Source: Pseudomonas vancouverensis (GTDB taxonomy: Bacteria > Pseudomonadota > Gammaproteobacteria > Pseudomonadales > Pseudomonadaceae). Taken from it: a DNA stretch of 64,000 bases. Each line of letters starts with the position of its first letter. Within the stretch, counting starts at the first letter, position 1. The position numbers and the translations under genes are program-made. This document shows positions 26,700-36,556 of the stretch, one piece after another. Location: contig NZ_RRZK01000007.1 in assembly GCF_004348895.1 (NCBI RefSeq), forward strand, positions 558,001-622,000, given 5' to 3'. The notes under the pieces were generated by a model. That model saw only the letters and a list, made by a program, of their open reading frames with translations, did no database searches and was not told where the DNA came from.

Positions 26700-27890
26700 T
26701 CAAGAATACCAGCGGCTCAACGGCACAGGTTCTCCGCGAAGTTCACGCTGCACCGTACTGACCATATCGATCATGCGCGACAGGAAGGTATGGTTTTCTG
26801 CCAACGTCGCGTGCCCCTGCTCCGCTATGGCCTTGCGCTCCTCATCATGCTCGAGGTAGTAGGCACAGATCTCCATCAGGTCCTGAGTGTCACGGAAAAT
26901 GACCAGGTCTTTTCCATCGGTAAAGAGTTTGTGCAGGTCCTGTTTGTCATTGGTGACGAGAAAGCCACCACAACTCAGCACATCAAACACGCGCATGGGC
27001 AGGCCGTTTTCGACGAACGAGCGGGTGAGGTTGAGGTTGATTCGCGAGCGCTGGAATATCTTCGGCATCTGGCTGAAGTGGTCGGCGTGCCCCGCATAAC
27101 AACTGATGACGTCCTGCCAGTCGCTGTTGCCATGAACAGAGATGGATAAACGCCCTTCCAGTTGCCGGATCAAATTGATCCGCTCCTGCCAGGAATGCTC
27201 GCGTCCTAACAGGTAGGCCAGTTTTTCAGCGAGGCTGAGGTAATGATCACCGACCAATGGATAACCTGACTCGTTCTTGATGCTATCTATCAGGTCAGCA
27301 TCCAGTTGCTCGGCCAAAGTCAGGAAGGCCTGGGGTTGATCGAGTGAGTCGATCAGGCTGGCGCAGCGCTCCCGGGTACTGGCTGATAGTTGGGGCAGGA
27401 TTGATGTTCGGTATTCGGTTTTCGTCAGGTTGGCGACAAAGCTGATGTCGCGGCTCAGCGATGGGGCTTCGTCGTCCATCCGAATCTGCTGTATACGCTC
27501 AAGGTTGGCAGCGACGGGCAGATGATAGACCTGTCGAACCCCCCTGTTTCTCAACCGCTGTGCAATGGCGGCATCGTATATGAACGTGAAACTCTGTGAA
27601 TGATTGATGGCTTTGTCGTAGATGGGATAACAGGGGGTGTCGATCACCCAGGCCAGATAGGGAATCTTCAGCAGTTCGCAGACTTCGCAAATGTATTGGT
27701 TGAAGTTGACCGTGAGCACGTAGTCCGGTCGCGTCGTCATCAATCCCATGACATTTTCTTCGGTCAGGGGCCGGTACGTCACGTTAAAGCCAAGGCTTTG
27801 CAATGCGTCTGCGCAGTCCTGAGATACGACGGGATGCTCAAAAACCGCGATGGTCGCGGCAATATGCGGAGATTCGGAAACCACGGGCAA
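26700..27890 (-). CDS. CgeB-like glycosyltransferase (DUF3880 / glycosyl transferase group 1 type)
   Basis: A 396-residue predicted GT-B glycosyltransferase. The N-terminal half looks Rossmann-like (AVFEHPVVSQDCADALQSLG). The C-terminal part (about residues 275-370) has the CgeB-type pattern INLNLTRSFVENGLPMRVFDVLSCGGFLVT, then a short helical region with AIAEQGHATLAE. No signal peptide or membrane helix is evident, so it is likely cytoplasmic. Similar proteins add sugars to flagellin, LPS or spore polysaccharide, but the acceptor cannot be told here. It points back toward gyrB, and to my knowledge is not at this place in P. aeruginosa. Confidence 0.8.
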   Translation of the reverse strand: MPVVSESPHIAATIAVFEHPVVSQDCADALQSLGFNVTYRPLTEENVMGLMTTRPDYVLTVNFNQYICEVCELLKIPYLAWVIDTPCYPIYDKAINHSQSFTFIYDAAIAQRLRNRGVRQVYHLPVAANLERIQQIRMDDEAPSLSRDISFVANLTKTEYRTSILPQLSASTRERCASLIDSLDQPQAFLTLAEQLDADLIDSIKNESGYPLVGDHYLSLAEKLAYLLGREHSWQERINLIRQLEGRLSISVHGNSDWQDVISCYAGHADHFSQMPKIFQRSRINLNLTRSFVENGLPMRVFDVLSCGGFLVTNDKQDLHKLFTDGKDLVIFRDTQDLMEICAYYLEHDEERKAIAEQGHATLAENHTFLSRMIDMVSTVQRELRGEPVPLSRWYS

Positions 27891-27975
27891 CTCCCTGTCT
27901 CTAGGAACGCTTCAAAGGTCTTGCGCGATTGTTCCTAATTCCAGGCTGAGGCGCCAGTAGCCCGAGTGGGTGTGA

Positions 27976-28005
27976 AAAAGGCCAACGCATCGGCGCCGGC
28001 CTTTT
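27976..28005 (-). terminator. Terminator of the response-regulator gene
   Basis: The stem AAAAGGCC/GGCCTTTT with a 14-base loop (inner GGCGCC) lies 15 bp past the response-regulator stop. On the minus strand it is followed by TTTTTC. Confidence 0.75.
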
Positions 28006-28019
28006 GTACCTTCCACGAT

Positions 28020-28736
28020 TCACTCGCTTGCCGGGGTCACGCTCTCCAGTCGATAGCCATAGCCATAAATGGTCAGTAGCTGCCAGCCCCGGTCTGCTGT
28101 CAGCCCAAGCTTGTTGCGTAACCGGTAGATATGGGTATCCAGTGGGCGTGACGAGGACATCTCTTCGTGGGGCCAGAACCGCTCGTACAGGTAATCCCGC
28201 GACAGTGGGCGGCCGAGGTTGCTGAACAGGCAATGCGCCAACCTGTACTCACGTTCGGTCATGACGATGGGCTTGCCGTCGCGTGTCACCGTCAGCTCCG
28301 CATCGTCGAACACCAGGTCATTGAAACTCAGAACTTCGGCGGTAGCACGTTGTTGACTGTGCCGGCGCAGTACCGCGGCAACCCGGGCCTTCAGTTCATT
28401 GGGGCGAAAGGGTTTGCTGACGTAGTCGTCGGCACCGGTGTTCAGGGCCTGGACGATATCGCTTTCACCGTCGCGACTGGTGAGCATTATGGCGGCGGGT
28501 GGAGCATCCATGTGTTCGCGGGTCCAATGCAGCACCGACAAGCCGTTGATATCGGGCAGTTGCCAATCGAGGATCAACAGGTCGAAGGTTTCCCGGCGCA
28601 GTTGCCGCAGCAAGTCCTCTCCCCTTTCAAAGCTGTGCAGCGACCATGGCTGCTCGCCGGCGTCTGCCATCTGCTGCAGGGTTTGCTCGACCCGCCGCAG
28701 CTCGGCAGGCTCATCGTCCAGTATCGCAACGCGCAT
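28020..28736 (-). CDS. OmpR/PhoB-family response regulator
   Basis: A 238-residue two-component regulator. The receiver domain shows the acidic pair Asp7-Asp8, phospho-acceptor Asp57 (LLILDWQLP), Thr86 and Lys108 (YVSKPF). The C-terminal winged helix includes MTEREYRLAHCLFSNLGRPLSRDYL and ends in LTIYGYGYRLE. It is transcribed divergently from the adjacent histidine kinase, with 78 bp between start codons, so the pair shares a control region. The target genes are not evident; the glycosyltransferase downstream on the same strand is separated by a terminator. Confidence 0.93.
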   Translation of the reverse strand: MRVAILDDEPAELRRVEQTLQQMADAGEQPWSLHSFERGEDLLRQLRRETFDLLILDWQLPDINGLSVLHWTREHMDAPPAAIMLTSRDGESDIVQALNTGADDYVSKPFRPNELKARVAAVLRRHSQQRATAEVLSFNDLVFDDAELTVTRDGKPIVMTEREYRLAHCLFSNLGRPLSRDYLYERFWPHEEMSSSRPLDTHIYRLRNKLGLTADRGWQLLTIYGYGYRLESVTPASE

Positions 28737-28814
28737 ACGCGGTGATTCCTTGATGGCAATGGCGGTTAAGTAAGCAGCCCGGCTCCCCGGCGTCCGCTAT
28801 GATTCTTGGGGTCT

Positions 28815-30371
28815 ATGTCCTCGGACCACAGCTCGATGAATAATCCACATCGTCAGGAAAGCCGCGAGCCCAGTCAGGTTCAACGATTGTTCCGGCAATT
28901 GCTGCGTGAGTGGTTGTGGATAAGTCTAGTGCTGTTACCGCTGACTGCACTGTTGTCTTATCGCACGCAGATGAACCTGGCAGATGCCACGCCGGGACTG
29001 AGCGCGTTGCTTTCGGTTGGCCTGGTGACCGGAGTTCTCGGCCTGTTGTTATGGCGCCCGCATTGGGCGTTGTGGATCACGCTGATTGGTATGGCCTGTG
29101 CGTTACTGACCAGCGCCGGCCTTGCGGAGTTACGCAAGTGGTGGTCGCCGACGCCCGCGTTCCTGAGCATTCTGTTTGGCTACCTGATCTGGAACTGGCG
29201 CCGACTCAATGGTGTTCTGACCTACTTCGGCTGGGAGCTGGCACGGTTGGACAGCGAGCCCAAGGTCTTTCCGGAGCGACGACGTCCACGCTTCTCCGGC
29301 GGTGACCGCTTACAGGGCCAGATCATGGCGCTTGAGCAAGCCATGAGCCGCACCCGCGATACCCACCGCTTCATCGCCGATGGCCTGGAGTACTTGCCGG
29401 TGGCGACACTGATCAGTGATCCGCGTGGGCAGATCCTGCTCGGCAATCGCAAGGCCCGTGAGTTGTTTGAGGGAGATCTGGTGGGCGATGACGTGCGCCA
29501 GCAATTGGTGCAGTTGGGTTATCCACACGTCAGCCAGGATTTGGATGCACTGTTATCGACACTGCCGCTGCTGGAATTTCGCGACATCAAGGAGCGCAGC
29601 TTGCGCCTAGAGCGCGCCGAACTCCTGCCGGTTGGCGGCGAAGCCCCGGTCGGCTGGTTGTGGAGCCTGACCGATCTGAGCGTGGAGCGTGATGCCGAGG
29701 AGCAAAGAGCCCTCATGCTGCGCTTTCTGTCCCATGATCTGCGTGCGCCCCATTCGGCCATTCTCGCCCTGCTCGACGTGCACCGACACCAGGTGGGCGG
29801 TGATCCCCAGCTTTTCGATCAGATTGAACGCCAGGTCCGACGGGCGCTGGACCTGACTGATGGCTTCGTTCAACTGGCGCGGGCCGAATCCGAAAGCTAT
29901 CAGCTTCAACCCAGTCTGTTTGCAATGCTGGTGCTGGATGTGTTCGATCAGGCGTTGCCCATTGCCCAGCAGAAACAGATTGAGCTGTTCCACGACGTGG
30001 ACGAGCTGGCACAGGAAAGCCTGATCATGGCGGATCAGTCATTGTTGACCCGGGCGCTGTTCAACCTGTTGGAAAACGCCATCAAGTACAGCGCGAAAGG
30101 GACTTGTGTCAGTTTGCAGGTGACCCAGCACGATGATTGGTTAACCTGCGAGCTGGCCGACCAGGGTAAAGGTATTGCCGCGGAGGAACTGCCTGAGCTG
30201 TTCAGTCAGTACCGACGATTTTCTTCTGCCCAGGGCATTGATGGGGTGGGCTTGGGATTATCCATGGTGAAGGCTGTGGTCGATCGACACGGCGGGACGA
30301 TTGAGTGTCTGAGCGAAGTCGGTAAAGGCACGCGATTTGTGCTGCGGTTTCCGATTTTCAAAGAGTATTGA
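28815..30371 (+). CDS. Sensor histidine kinase, apparently lacking a CHASE2 sensory domain
   Basis: A 518-residue membrane kinase. Three or four hydrophobic helices (about residues 30-130) lead to a cytoplasmic juxtamembrane segment YLIWNWRRLNGVLTYFGWEL, then a PAS-like domain (YLPVATLISDPRGQILLGN). The HisKA H-box is SHDLRAPHSAIL with His307. The HATPase_c domain has the N-box NLLENAIKYS and the G-boxes DQGKGIA and GVGLGLSMV. The membrane and juxtamembrane layout resembles CHASE2-type kinases, but the large extracytoplasmic domain that normally precedes it is missing. ATG at 28,836 is an alternative start. Confidence 0.9.
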   Translation: MSSDHSSMNNPHRQESREPSQVQRLFRQLLREWLWISLVLLPLTALLSYRTQMNLADATPGLSALLSVGLVTGVLGLLLWRPHWALWITLIGMACALLTSAGLAELRKWWSPTPAFLSILFGYLIWNWRRLNGVLTYFGWELARLDSEPKVFPERRRPRFSGGDRLQGQIMALEQAMSRTRDTHRFIADGLEYLPVATLISDPRGQILLGNRKARELFEGDLVGDDVRQQLVQLGYPHVSQDLDALLSTLPLLEFRDIKERSLRLERAELLPVGGEAPVGWLWSLTDLSVERDAEEQRALMLRFLSHDLRAPHSAILALLDVHRHQVGGDPQLFDQIERQVRRALDLTDGFVQLARAESESYQLQPSLFAMLVLDVFDQALPIAQQKQIELFHDVDELAQESLIMADQSLLTRALFNLLENAIKYSAKGTCVSLQVTQHDDWLTCELADQGKGIAAEELPELFSQYRRFSSAQGIDGVGLGLSMVKAVVDRHGGTIECLSEVGKGTRFVLRFPIFKEY

Positions 30372-30404
30372 AGCGACTGCGCAGGCGCGTTGTCCGGGTA
30401 TAAA

Positions 30405-30433
30405 AAAACCGGCTATATCAGCCGGTTTTCTTG
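30405..30433. terminator. Bidirectional terminator between sensor kinase and acyltransferase
   Basis: The stem AAAACCGGCT/AGCCGGTTTT is flanked by A and T tracts on both sides, so it can end the kinase transcript and the opposing acyltransferase transcript. The gap that follows (30,434-30,561) is AT-rich and carries a perfect DnaA box at 30,548. Confidence 0.8.
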
Positions 30434-30561
30434 TGCCCGAAAAAAACTTATGCACGTTTTTATGGTTTTTATCATTCTAAGAAATATGTATAAAAATCAT
30501 AAAGTTAGCGACAAATGTCGGGCGCTTTCAGAAACATTGCACACAGGTTATCCACAGAAGA

Positions 30562-31341
30562 TCAGACAACTGCCTGATCGCTGGAAACAGGTGCTTGCGG
30601 CGTGGGTGGAAGCGAACCCATTTCTCGCTGCATTTGTTCGTTCCAGGCTTGAACGCGGTCGTTCAATTCAGCAATGGCGCGCGGGCCGTTGCCCTCGGCA
30701 TACATGGGTTCGCCAATGATCACGGTGATGACCCCCTGCTTCTTGGCCCAACCGGTTTTTGGCCAGAACTTACCGGCGTTGTGCGCAACCGGTAATACAG
30801 GCAGGTCGGCATTGACCGCCAGGGCGCTGCCGCCACGGGAGAACTTGCCGATGGTGCCGAATGGAACACGGGTGCCTTCAGGGAAGATCAGTACCCAGAC
30901 ATTGTCCTTGAGCAGTTCATCGCCCTTCTTGGCCACATGCTTGAGGGCGGCTTTGGGGTTGTCACGGTCAATGGCGATCGGCCGCAGCATGGCCATGGCC
31001 CAGCCAAAGAACGGAACATAGAGCAATTCACGTTTGAGCACCTGGCTCAGCGGTGAGAAATAGGCGGAGAGAAAGAAGGTCTCCCAGGTGCTCTGGTGGT
31101 TCGACTGGATCACGCAGGGGCGTCCAGGCACGTTTTCAGCGCCTTTGACTTCATAGCTGATGCCCAGGAAAACCTTGCTCAACCACAGGGCACAGCGGCA
31201 CCAATACACGTTGATGAAGCGATAACGTGCCTTGAAAGGCAGAAACGGCGCGATAAAAAAGCTCAGGCTGCACCAAAGCAGGGAACTGGTGCCCAGCAGC
31301 AGGTAAAAGAGGAAGGTTCTGATCGCCTGCAATATCGACAT
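30562..31341 (-). CDS. 1-acyl-sn-glycerol-3-phosphate acyltransferase family protein (PlsC-like)
   Basis: A 259-residue membrane-associated acyltransferase converting lysophosphatidic acid to phosphatidic acid. The N-terminal helix (residues 7-32) is followed by the catalytic block with NHQSTWE (HX4E) and FPEGTRVPFG. Start ATG at 31,341 (MSILQAIRT). In PAO1 the corresponding gene (PA0005, lptA) adjoins gyrB; here three extra genes lie between. Pseudomonads carry several PlsC-like proteins, so I leave the symbol open. Confidence 0.9.
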   Translation of the reverse strand: MSILQAIRTFLFYLLLGTSSLLWCSLSFFIAPFLPFKARYRFINVYWCRCALWLSKVFLGISYEVKGAENVPGRPCVIQSNHQSTWETFFLSAYFSPLSQVLKRELLYVPFFGWAMAMLRPIAIDRDNPKAALKHVAKKGDELLKDNVWVLIFPEGTRVPFGTIGKFSRGGSALAVNADLPVLPVAHNAGKFWPKTGWAKKQGVITVIIGEPMYAEGNGPRAIAELNDRVQAWNEQMQREMGSLPPTPQAPVSSDQAVV

Positions 31342-31424
31342 GGTGACGTTTACCGTTGCGGGCAAGGCCCGACTATATAAAGCGCACTCCCGATCAATCC
31401 TCTCTCAGGAATTTCAGAAGCACT

Positions 31425-31958
31425 CTAATTGTGGATAAGTTCTGCGGCAATCGCCGCCAGATCGTCAAAAATCAATGTGCCTACCGGAAGGGTCTTGCCC
31501 AAAGTCTTTTCGCCTTTCCCGGTCTTTACCAAAACTGGCTGTGAATCGACGGCTTTGGCGGCTTCCAGGTCACCAAGGCTGTCGCCGACGAACCAAAGAT
31601 TGCTCAGCGACACGTTGTAATGTTCGGCGATGGTTTTCAACATTCCAGGTTTTGGCTTGCGGCAATCGCAGCCGTCATCCGGCCCGTGCGGGCAATAGAC
31701 GATCAGCCCGACTTCGCCACCCTGTTCCGCCACCAGCGCGCGCAAACGCGCGTGCATGGCATCCAGAGTGGCGATGTCGTAATAGCCGCGAGCGATGCCC
31801 GACTGGTTGGTAGCGACCGCTACCGTCCAGCCGGCCTTGCTCAACTGCGCGATGGCTTCGATCGACCCGGGGAGCGGAATCCACTCCTCCACCGACTTGA
31901 TGTAAGCGTCGGAGTCGTAATTGATCACCCCGTCCCGATCGAGAATCAGCAGTTTCAA
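31425..31958 (-). CDS. gmhB: D-glycero-beta-D-manno-heptose-1,7-bisphosphate 7-phosphatase
   Basis: A 177-residue HAD-family phosphatase in ADP-heptose synthesis for the LPS inner core. The catalytic DXD is Asp7/Asp9 in MKLLILDRDGVINYDSDAY; zinc-loop cysteines follow in CPHGPDDGCDCRKPKPGM. The start is TTG at 31,958, with GAGGG seven bases upstream; the longer in-frame ORF runs into glyS and is unconserved. A perfect DnaA box overlaps the 3' end at 31,430. Confidence 0.92.
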   Translation of the reverse strand: MKLLILDRDGVINYDSDAYIKSVEEWIPLPGSIEAIAQLSKAGWTVAVATNQSGIARGYYDIATLDAMHARLRALVAEQGGEVGLIVYCPHGPDDGCDCRKPKPGMLKTIAEHYNVSLSNLWFVGDSLGDLEAAKAVDSQPVLVKTGKGEKTLGKTLPVGTLIFDDLAAIAAELIHN

Positions 31959-31968
31959 CAGCAATCCC

Positions 31969-34023
31969 TCAACCCAGCAGCGAAATGTCGGCGACGCCGA
32001 GGAACAGCCCACGCAGACGCGCCAGCAACGCATAACGGTTGGCGCGGACCTTCGCGTCCTCCGCGTTGACCATCACGGCTTCGAAGAATGCATCCACCGG
32101 TTCGCGCAGGGCGGCCAGGCGTGCCAGCGATTCGCTGTACTGACGCGAGGCGGCCATTGGCTGGACAGCCTGGTCAGCCTGCTGGATCGCCGAATACAGG
32201 GAGAACTCGTTGGCGTTGTCGAAGTACTTGGCTTCCACGACGGTCGGCACCGAGCCTTCAACCTTGCTCAGCAGGTTCGACACACGCTTGTTCACCGCCG
32301 CCAGGGCAGCTGCTTCCGGCAGTTTGCGGAAGGCTTGCACGGCTTGAACACGCTGGTCGAAGTCTAGGGCGGAACCCGGCTTCAAGGCGCGTACCGACAG
32401 ATAGGTCGCCACATCGACGCCTTCGTCTTCGTAGCGAGCACGCAGACGGTCGAAGATGAACTCCAGCACCGAGTCGTTCAGGCCGGCAGCCTTGACCTTG
32501 CTGCCGAACGCATCCACGGCGAAAGCCACTGCGTCGTTCAGGTCCAGGTCCAGTTGCTTCTCGATCAGGATACGCAGCACGCCCAGTGCGGCGCGGCGCA
32601 GTGCGTACGGGTCTTTGCTGCCGGTGGGCAGCATGCCGATGCCGAAGATACCCACAAGGGTATCCAGCTTGTCGGCGATGGCCACGGCCGCACCGGTCAG
32701 TGTCGAAGGCAACTCAGCACCAGCACCCCGCGGCATGTACTGCTCGTTCAGCGCCAGGGCAACATCTTCCGGCTCGCCATCGTTGAGGGCGTAGTAGTAA
32801 CCGGCGACACCTTGCATCTCCGGGAACTCGCCGACCATTTCAGTGGCCAGGTCGCATTTCGACAGCAGGCCCGCACGAGCGGCCCACGAAGCGTTGCCAC
32901 CGATACGTGCAGCGATGAATGCAGCCAGGCGGGAAACACGTTCGGCCTTGTCGTAGACACTGCCGAGTTTTTCCTGGAACACCACGTTTTGCAGGCGCAG
33001 GTTGAAGTCTTCGAGCTTCTGCTTCTTGTCTTGCTTGAAGAAGAATTCGGCGTCGGTCAGGCGTGGGCGAACCACTTTCTCGTTACCGGCGATGATCTGC
33101 TGCGGGTCCTTGCTTTCGATGTTGGCCACGGTGATGAAACGTGGCAGCAACTTGCCGTCGGCATCCAGCAGGCAGAAGTACTTCTGGTTGTCCTGCATGG
33201 TGGTGATCAGGGCTTCTTGCGGCACGTCGAGGAAGCGTTCCTCGAACGAGCACACCAGCGGCACCGGCCATTCGACCAGCGCGGTCACTTCGTCGAGCAG
33301 GGCCGGCGGTACGATCGCGGTACCTTCCTGGCGGGTGGCCAGCTCTTCGGTGCGCTTGCTGATGATTTCGCGACGCTCGTCGGCGTCGGCCAGCACGTAG
33401 GCGGCACGCAGGTCGGCCAGGTAGCTCGACGGCGAACCGATGCGCACGCTTTGCGGGTGATGGAAGCGGTGACCACGGGAGTCACGGCCGGCCTTCTGGG
33501 CGAGGATGGTGCAGTCGATGACCTGGTCACCGAGCAGCATCACCAGCCACTGGGTCGGACGCACGAACTCTTCCTTGCGCGCACCCCAGCGCATGCGCTT
33601 GGGGATCGGCAGGTCGTTCAGCGAATCTTCGACGATGGTCGGCAGCAGGCTTGCGGTCGGCTTGCCGGCGATGCTCTGGCTGTAGCGCAGTTTCGGGCCG
33701 CTCTGATCGATTTCGCTCAGGTCGACGCCGCACTTCTTGGCAAAGCCCAGGGCTGCCTGGGTCGGGTTGCCGTCGGCATCGAACGCCGCCTGACGCGGCG
33801 GGCCGTCGAGGTTGATGCTGCGATCCGGCTGCTGAGTGGCCAGTGCGGTGATCAGCACGGCCAGACGGCGCGGAGCGGCATAAACGGTTTTGCTTTCGTA
33901 GTTCAGGCCGGCCGCTTGCAGGCCCTTGTCGATACCGGCGAGGAACGCCTCGGCCAGGGTGTTCAGGGCTTTGGGTGGCAGTTCTTCAGTGCCCAGTTCA
34001 ACCAGAAAATCCAGAGCACTCAT
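31969..34023 (-). CDS. glyS: Glycyl-tRNA synthetase beta subunit
   Basis: The 684-residue beta subunit of the alpha2beta2 enzyme. It starts [20 protein letters not shown] and ends with the DALR-type helical region ([20 protein letters not shown]). It overlaps glyQ by 4 nt (ATGA), so the subunits are translationally coupled. Confidence 0.97.
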   Translation of the reverse strand: MSALDFLVELGTEELPPKALNTLAEAFLAGIDKGLQAAGLNYESKTVYAAPRRLAVLITALATQQPDRSINLDGPPRQAAFDADGNPTQAALGFAKKCGVDLSEIDQSGPKLRYSQSIAGKPTASLLPTIVEDSLNDLPIPKRMRWGARKEEFVRPTQWLVMLLGDQVIDCTILAQKAGRDSRGHRFHHPQSVRIGSPSSYLADLRAAYVLADADERREIISKRTEELATRQEGTAIVPPALLDEVTALVEWPVPLVCSFEERFLDVPQEALITTMQDNQKYFCLLDADGKLLPRFITVANIESKDPQQIIAGNEKVVRPRLTDAEFFFKQDKKQKLEDFNLRLQNVVFQEKLGSVYDKAERVSRLAAFIAARIGGNASWAARAGLLSKCDLATEMVGEFPEMQGVAGYYYALNDGEPEDVALALNEQYMPRGAGAELPSTLTGAAVAIADKLDTLVGIFGIGMLPTGSKDPYALRRAALGVLRILIEKQLDLDLNDAVAFAVDAFGSKVKAAGLNDSVLEFIFDRLRARYEDEGVDVATYLSVRALKPGSALDFDQRVQAVQAFRKLPEAAALAAVNKRVSNLLSKVEGSVPTVVEAKYFDNANEFSLYSAIQQADQAVQPMAASRQYSESLARLAALREPVDAFFEAVMVNAEDAKVRANRYALLARLRGLFLGVADISLLG

Positions 34024-34973
34024 TGTGCAGCCTCCAGCTTGGCCAGTACTTCGTCACGCAGGTCCGGGGTCGCCATCGGGAAGCCCAGCTTGGCGCGAGC
34101 CAGCAGGTAGGCTTGCGCAACGGAACGCGCCAGGGTGCGCACACGCAGGATGTATTGCTGACGCGCGGTCACCGAGATCGCCCGGCGCGCATCCAGCAGG
34201 TTGAAGGTATGGGAGGCCTTCAACACCATTTCATAGCTCGGCAACGGCAGCGGCTGGTCGAGTTCGATCAGGCGCTTGGCTTCGCTTTCGTAGAAATCGA
34301 ACAGTTCGAACAGCTTGTCGACGTTGGCGTGTTCGAAGTTGTAGGTCGACTGTTCCACTTCGTTCTGGTGGAACACGTCGCCGTAGGTCACCTTGCCGAA
34401 CGGACCGTCAGCCCAGACCAGGTCGTAGACCGAGTCCACGCCTTGCAGGTACATGGCCAGACGCTCGAGGCCGTAGGTGATCTCGCCGGTCACCGGGTAG
34501 CACTCGATGCCGCCCGCTTGCTGGAAGTAGGTGAACTGGGTCACTTCCATGCCGTTCAGCCAGACTTCCCAGCCAAGACCCCAGGCGCCGAGGGTCGGCG
34601 ATTCCCAGTTATCTTCGACGAAGCGGATGTCGTGGACCAGCGGGTCCAGGCCGACATGCTTGAGGGAGCCCAGGTACAGTTCCTGGAAGTTGTCCGGGTT
34701 CGGCTTCAGGACTACCTGGAACTGGTAGTAGTGCTGCAGACGGTTCGGGTTTTCGCCGTAGCGGCCGTCAGTCGGGCGGCGGCTTGGCTGCACGTAGGCG
34801 GCGTTCCAGGTTTCCGGGCCGATGGCGCGCAGGAATGTTGCAGTGTGGAAAGTGCCGGCGCCTACTTCCATATCGTAGGGCTGAAGTACCACACAACCTT
34901 GCTCGGCCCAGTATTGCTGGAGGGCGAGGATCAAGTCTTGGAAGGTACGCACGGCTGGCGTAGGCTGGCTCAC
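34020..34973 (-). CDS. glyQ: Glycyl-tRNA synthetase alpha subunit
   Basis: The 317-residue catalytic subunit with class II motifs, including [20 protein letters not shown] and the motif 2 region [18 protein letters not shown]. The start is GTG at 34,973 ([11 protein letters not shown]), with AGGTG upstream. The longer ORF back to 35,105 lies opposite tag and is not conserved. Confidence 0.97.
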   Translation of the reverse strand: MSQPTPAVRTFQDLILALQQYWAEQGCVVLQPYDMEVGAGTFHTATFLRAIGPETWNAAYVQPSRRPTDGRYGENPNRLQHYYQFQVVLKPNPDNFQELYLGSLKHVGLDPLVHDIRFVEDNWESPTLGAWGLGWEVWLNGMEVTQFTYFQQAGGIECYPVTGEITYGLERLAMYLQGVDSVYDLVWADGPFGKVTYGDVFHQNEVEQSTYNFEHANVDKLFELFDFYESEAKRLIELDQPLPLPSYEMVLKASHTFNLLDARRAISVTARQQYILRVRTLARSVAQAYLLARAKLGFPMATPDLRDEVLAKLEAAQ

Positions 34974-35013
34974 GAAATTCACCTGTTTCTTGGGCTGCGA
35001 TTTAAAGAGCGGG

Positions 35014-35019
35014 AGTATA
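35014..35019 (-). promoter_or_regulatory. Candidate -10 element for glyQ-glyS
   Basis: TATACT on the minus strand (plus-strand AGTATA), 41 bp before the glyQ GTG. No good -35 is apparent at 17 bp. The 81-bp gap to the divergent tag gene must hold both promoters. Confidence 0.4.
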
Positions 35020-35054
35020 CCCGATTCATTGCTGCGCACGCCCCCTGGAGCCTT

Positions 35055-35612
35055 ATGCCACGCTGCTTTTGGTGTTCCGAAGATCCGCTGTACATGGCTT
35101 ATCACGATCAGGAGTGGGGCACGCCGCTACGCGATGCGCAGGGATTGTTCGAGTTGCTTTTGCTCGAAGGGTTCCAGGCCGGCCTCTCCTGGATCACGGT
35201 GCTGCGCAAGCGCGAGCATTATCGCCAGGTGATGTTTGGCTTTGATGTCCAGCGCGTGGCGCAGATGAGCGATGCCGAAATCGATGAATTGATGCTCGAT
35301 CCGGGCATCATCCGCAATCGCCTCAAGCTCAACGCCGCCCGGCGCAATGCCCAGGCCTGGCTGGCGCTGGAGGACCCGGTGGGGTTTCTCTGGTCCTTCG
35401 TCGGTGGCAAGCCCGTGGTCAATCATTTCAAGGATCGCAGCGAAGTGCCGGCGGTCACGCCCACCGCCGTGGAAATGAGCAAGGGCCTGAAAAAGGCCGG
35501 GTTCACCTTTGTCGGCCCGACCATTTGCTACGCCCTGATGCAGGCTTCGGGCATGGTCATGGACCACACCCGTGATTGCGACCGCTACGCGCAGCTGGCG
35601 AACGGCGGTTAG
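35055..35612 (+). CDS. tag: DNA-3-methyladenine glycosylase I
   Basis: A 185-residue base-excision enzyme removing 3-methyladenine. Zinc ligands of the family are present: Cys4 and His17 in [18 protein letters not shown] and His171/Cys175 in MDHTRDC. Start ATG at 35,055, preceded by GGAG. The in-frame open region upstream (from 33,975) is antisense to glyQ/glyS and not part of the protein. Divergent from glyQ. Confidence 0.95.
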   Translation: MPRCFWCSEDPLYMAYHDQEWGTPLRDAQGLFELLLLEGFQAGLSWITVLRKREHYRQVMFGFDVQRVAQMSDAEIDELMLDPGIIRNRLKLNAARRNAQAWLALEDPVGFLWSFVGGKPVVNHFKDRSEVPAVTPTAVEMSKGLKKAGFTFVGPTICYALMQASGMVMDHTRDCDRYAQLANGG

Positions 35613-35652
35613 AATGGCCGCCTCGCGCACAGCACAAGATCAGGAGTGACCT

Positions 35653-36540
35653 GTGGATAAGTTTAAAGGCGCCTTGCTGGTAGGCGCTCTGCGGCTGTTT
35701 GCCCTGCTTCCGTGGCGGGCCGTGCAAGCCGTGGGCTCGGCGATTGGCTGGGTCATGTGGAAAACCCCGAACCGTTCTCGCGACGTGGTGCGGATCAACC
35801 TGTCCAAGTGTTTTCCGGACATGGACCCTGCCGAACGTGAAAGGCTGGTGGGCCAGAGCCTGAAAGACATCGGCAAGTCCCTGACCGAAAGCGCCTGCGC
35901 CTGGATCTGGCCGGCCCAGCGCTCCATCGACCTGGTCCGGGAAGTCGAGGGTCTGGACGTATTGAAGGATGCCCTCGCCTCCGGCAAGGGTGTGGTCGGC
36001 ATCACTAGCCACCTGGGTAACTGGGAAGTGCTGAACCATTTCTATTGCAGCCAATGCAAACCGATCATTTTTTACCGCCCGCCCAAACTCAAGGCAGTGG
36101 ATGAATTGCTGCAAAAACAGCGGGTGCAGCTGGGCAACAAGGTGGCCGCCTCGACCAAGGAAGGCATCCTCAGCGTCATCAAGGAAGTGCGCAAAGGTGG
36201 TGCAGTGGGCATTCCCGCTGACCCGGAACCGGCCGAATCCGCCGGTATCTTTGTGCCATTCTTCGCCACCCAGGCACTGACCAGTAAATTCGTACCGAAC
36301 ATGCTCGCCGGCCATAAAGCGGTCGGCGTGTTCCTGCACGCCCTGCGTCTGCCGGACGGCTCGGGGTACAAAGTGATCCTCGAAGCCGCGCCCGAGGCCA
36401 TGTACAGCACGGATACGGCGGAATCCTGCGCGGCCATGAGCAAAGTGGTCGAGCGTTATGTCGGCGCCTACCCGAGCCAGTACATGTGGAGCATGAAGCG
36501 TTTCAAGAAGCGCCCACCGGGCGAAGAGCGTTGGTATTGA
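35653..36540 (+). CDS. Lipid A biosynthesis lauroyl/myristoyl acyltransferase (LpxL/HtrB family)
   Basis: A 295-residue inner-membrane acyltransferase that adds a secondary acyl chain to lipid A. The N-terminal hydrophobic stretch (residues 7-32) precedes the catalytic HX4E motif in TSHLGNWEVLNHF. The C-terminus ends KRFKKRPPGEERWY, typical of the family. The corresponding PAO1 gene is PA0011. The start is GTG, and it lies inside a perfect DnaA box (35,652-35,660), with AGGAG 8 bp upstream. Confidence 0.9.
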   Translation: MDKFKGALLVGALRLFALLPWRAVQAVGSAIGWVMWKTPNRSRDVVRINLSKCFPDMDPAERERLVGQSLKDIGKSLTESACAWIWPAQRSIDLVREVEGLDVLKDALASGKGVVGITSHLGNWEVLNHFYCSQCKPIIFYRPPKLKAVDELLQKQRVQLGNKVAASTKEGILSVIKEVRKGGAVGIPADPEPAESAGIFVPFFATQALTSKFVPNMLAGHKAVGVFLHALRLPDGSGYKVILEAAPEAMYSTDTAESCAAMSKVVERYVGAYPSQYMWSMKRFKKRPPGEERWY

Positions 36541-36556
36541 TTCAATTGGCATGATC

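Noticed and set aside
29986..30001. Possible third parS (TGTTCCACGACGTGG)
   Set aside because: Has an insertion that breaks the palindrome; sits in the kinase gene and fits its codons.
33975..35054. Long N-terminal extension of the tag gene
   Set aside because: Antisense to glyQ/glyS; the family start with Cys4 and His17 is at 35,055.
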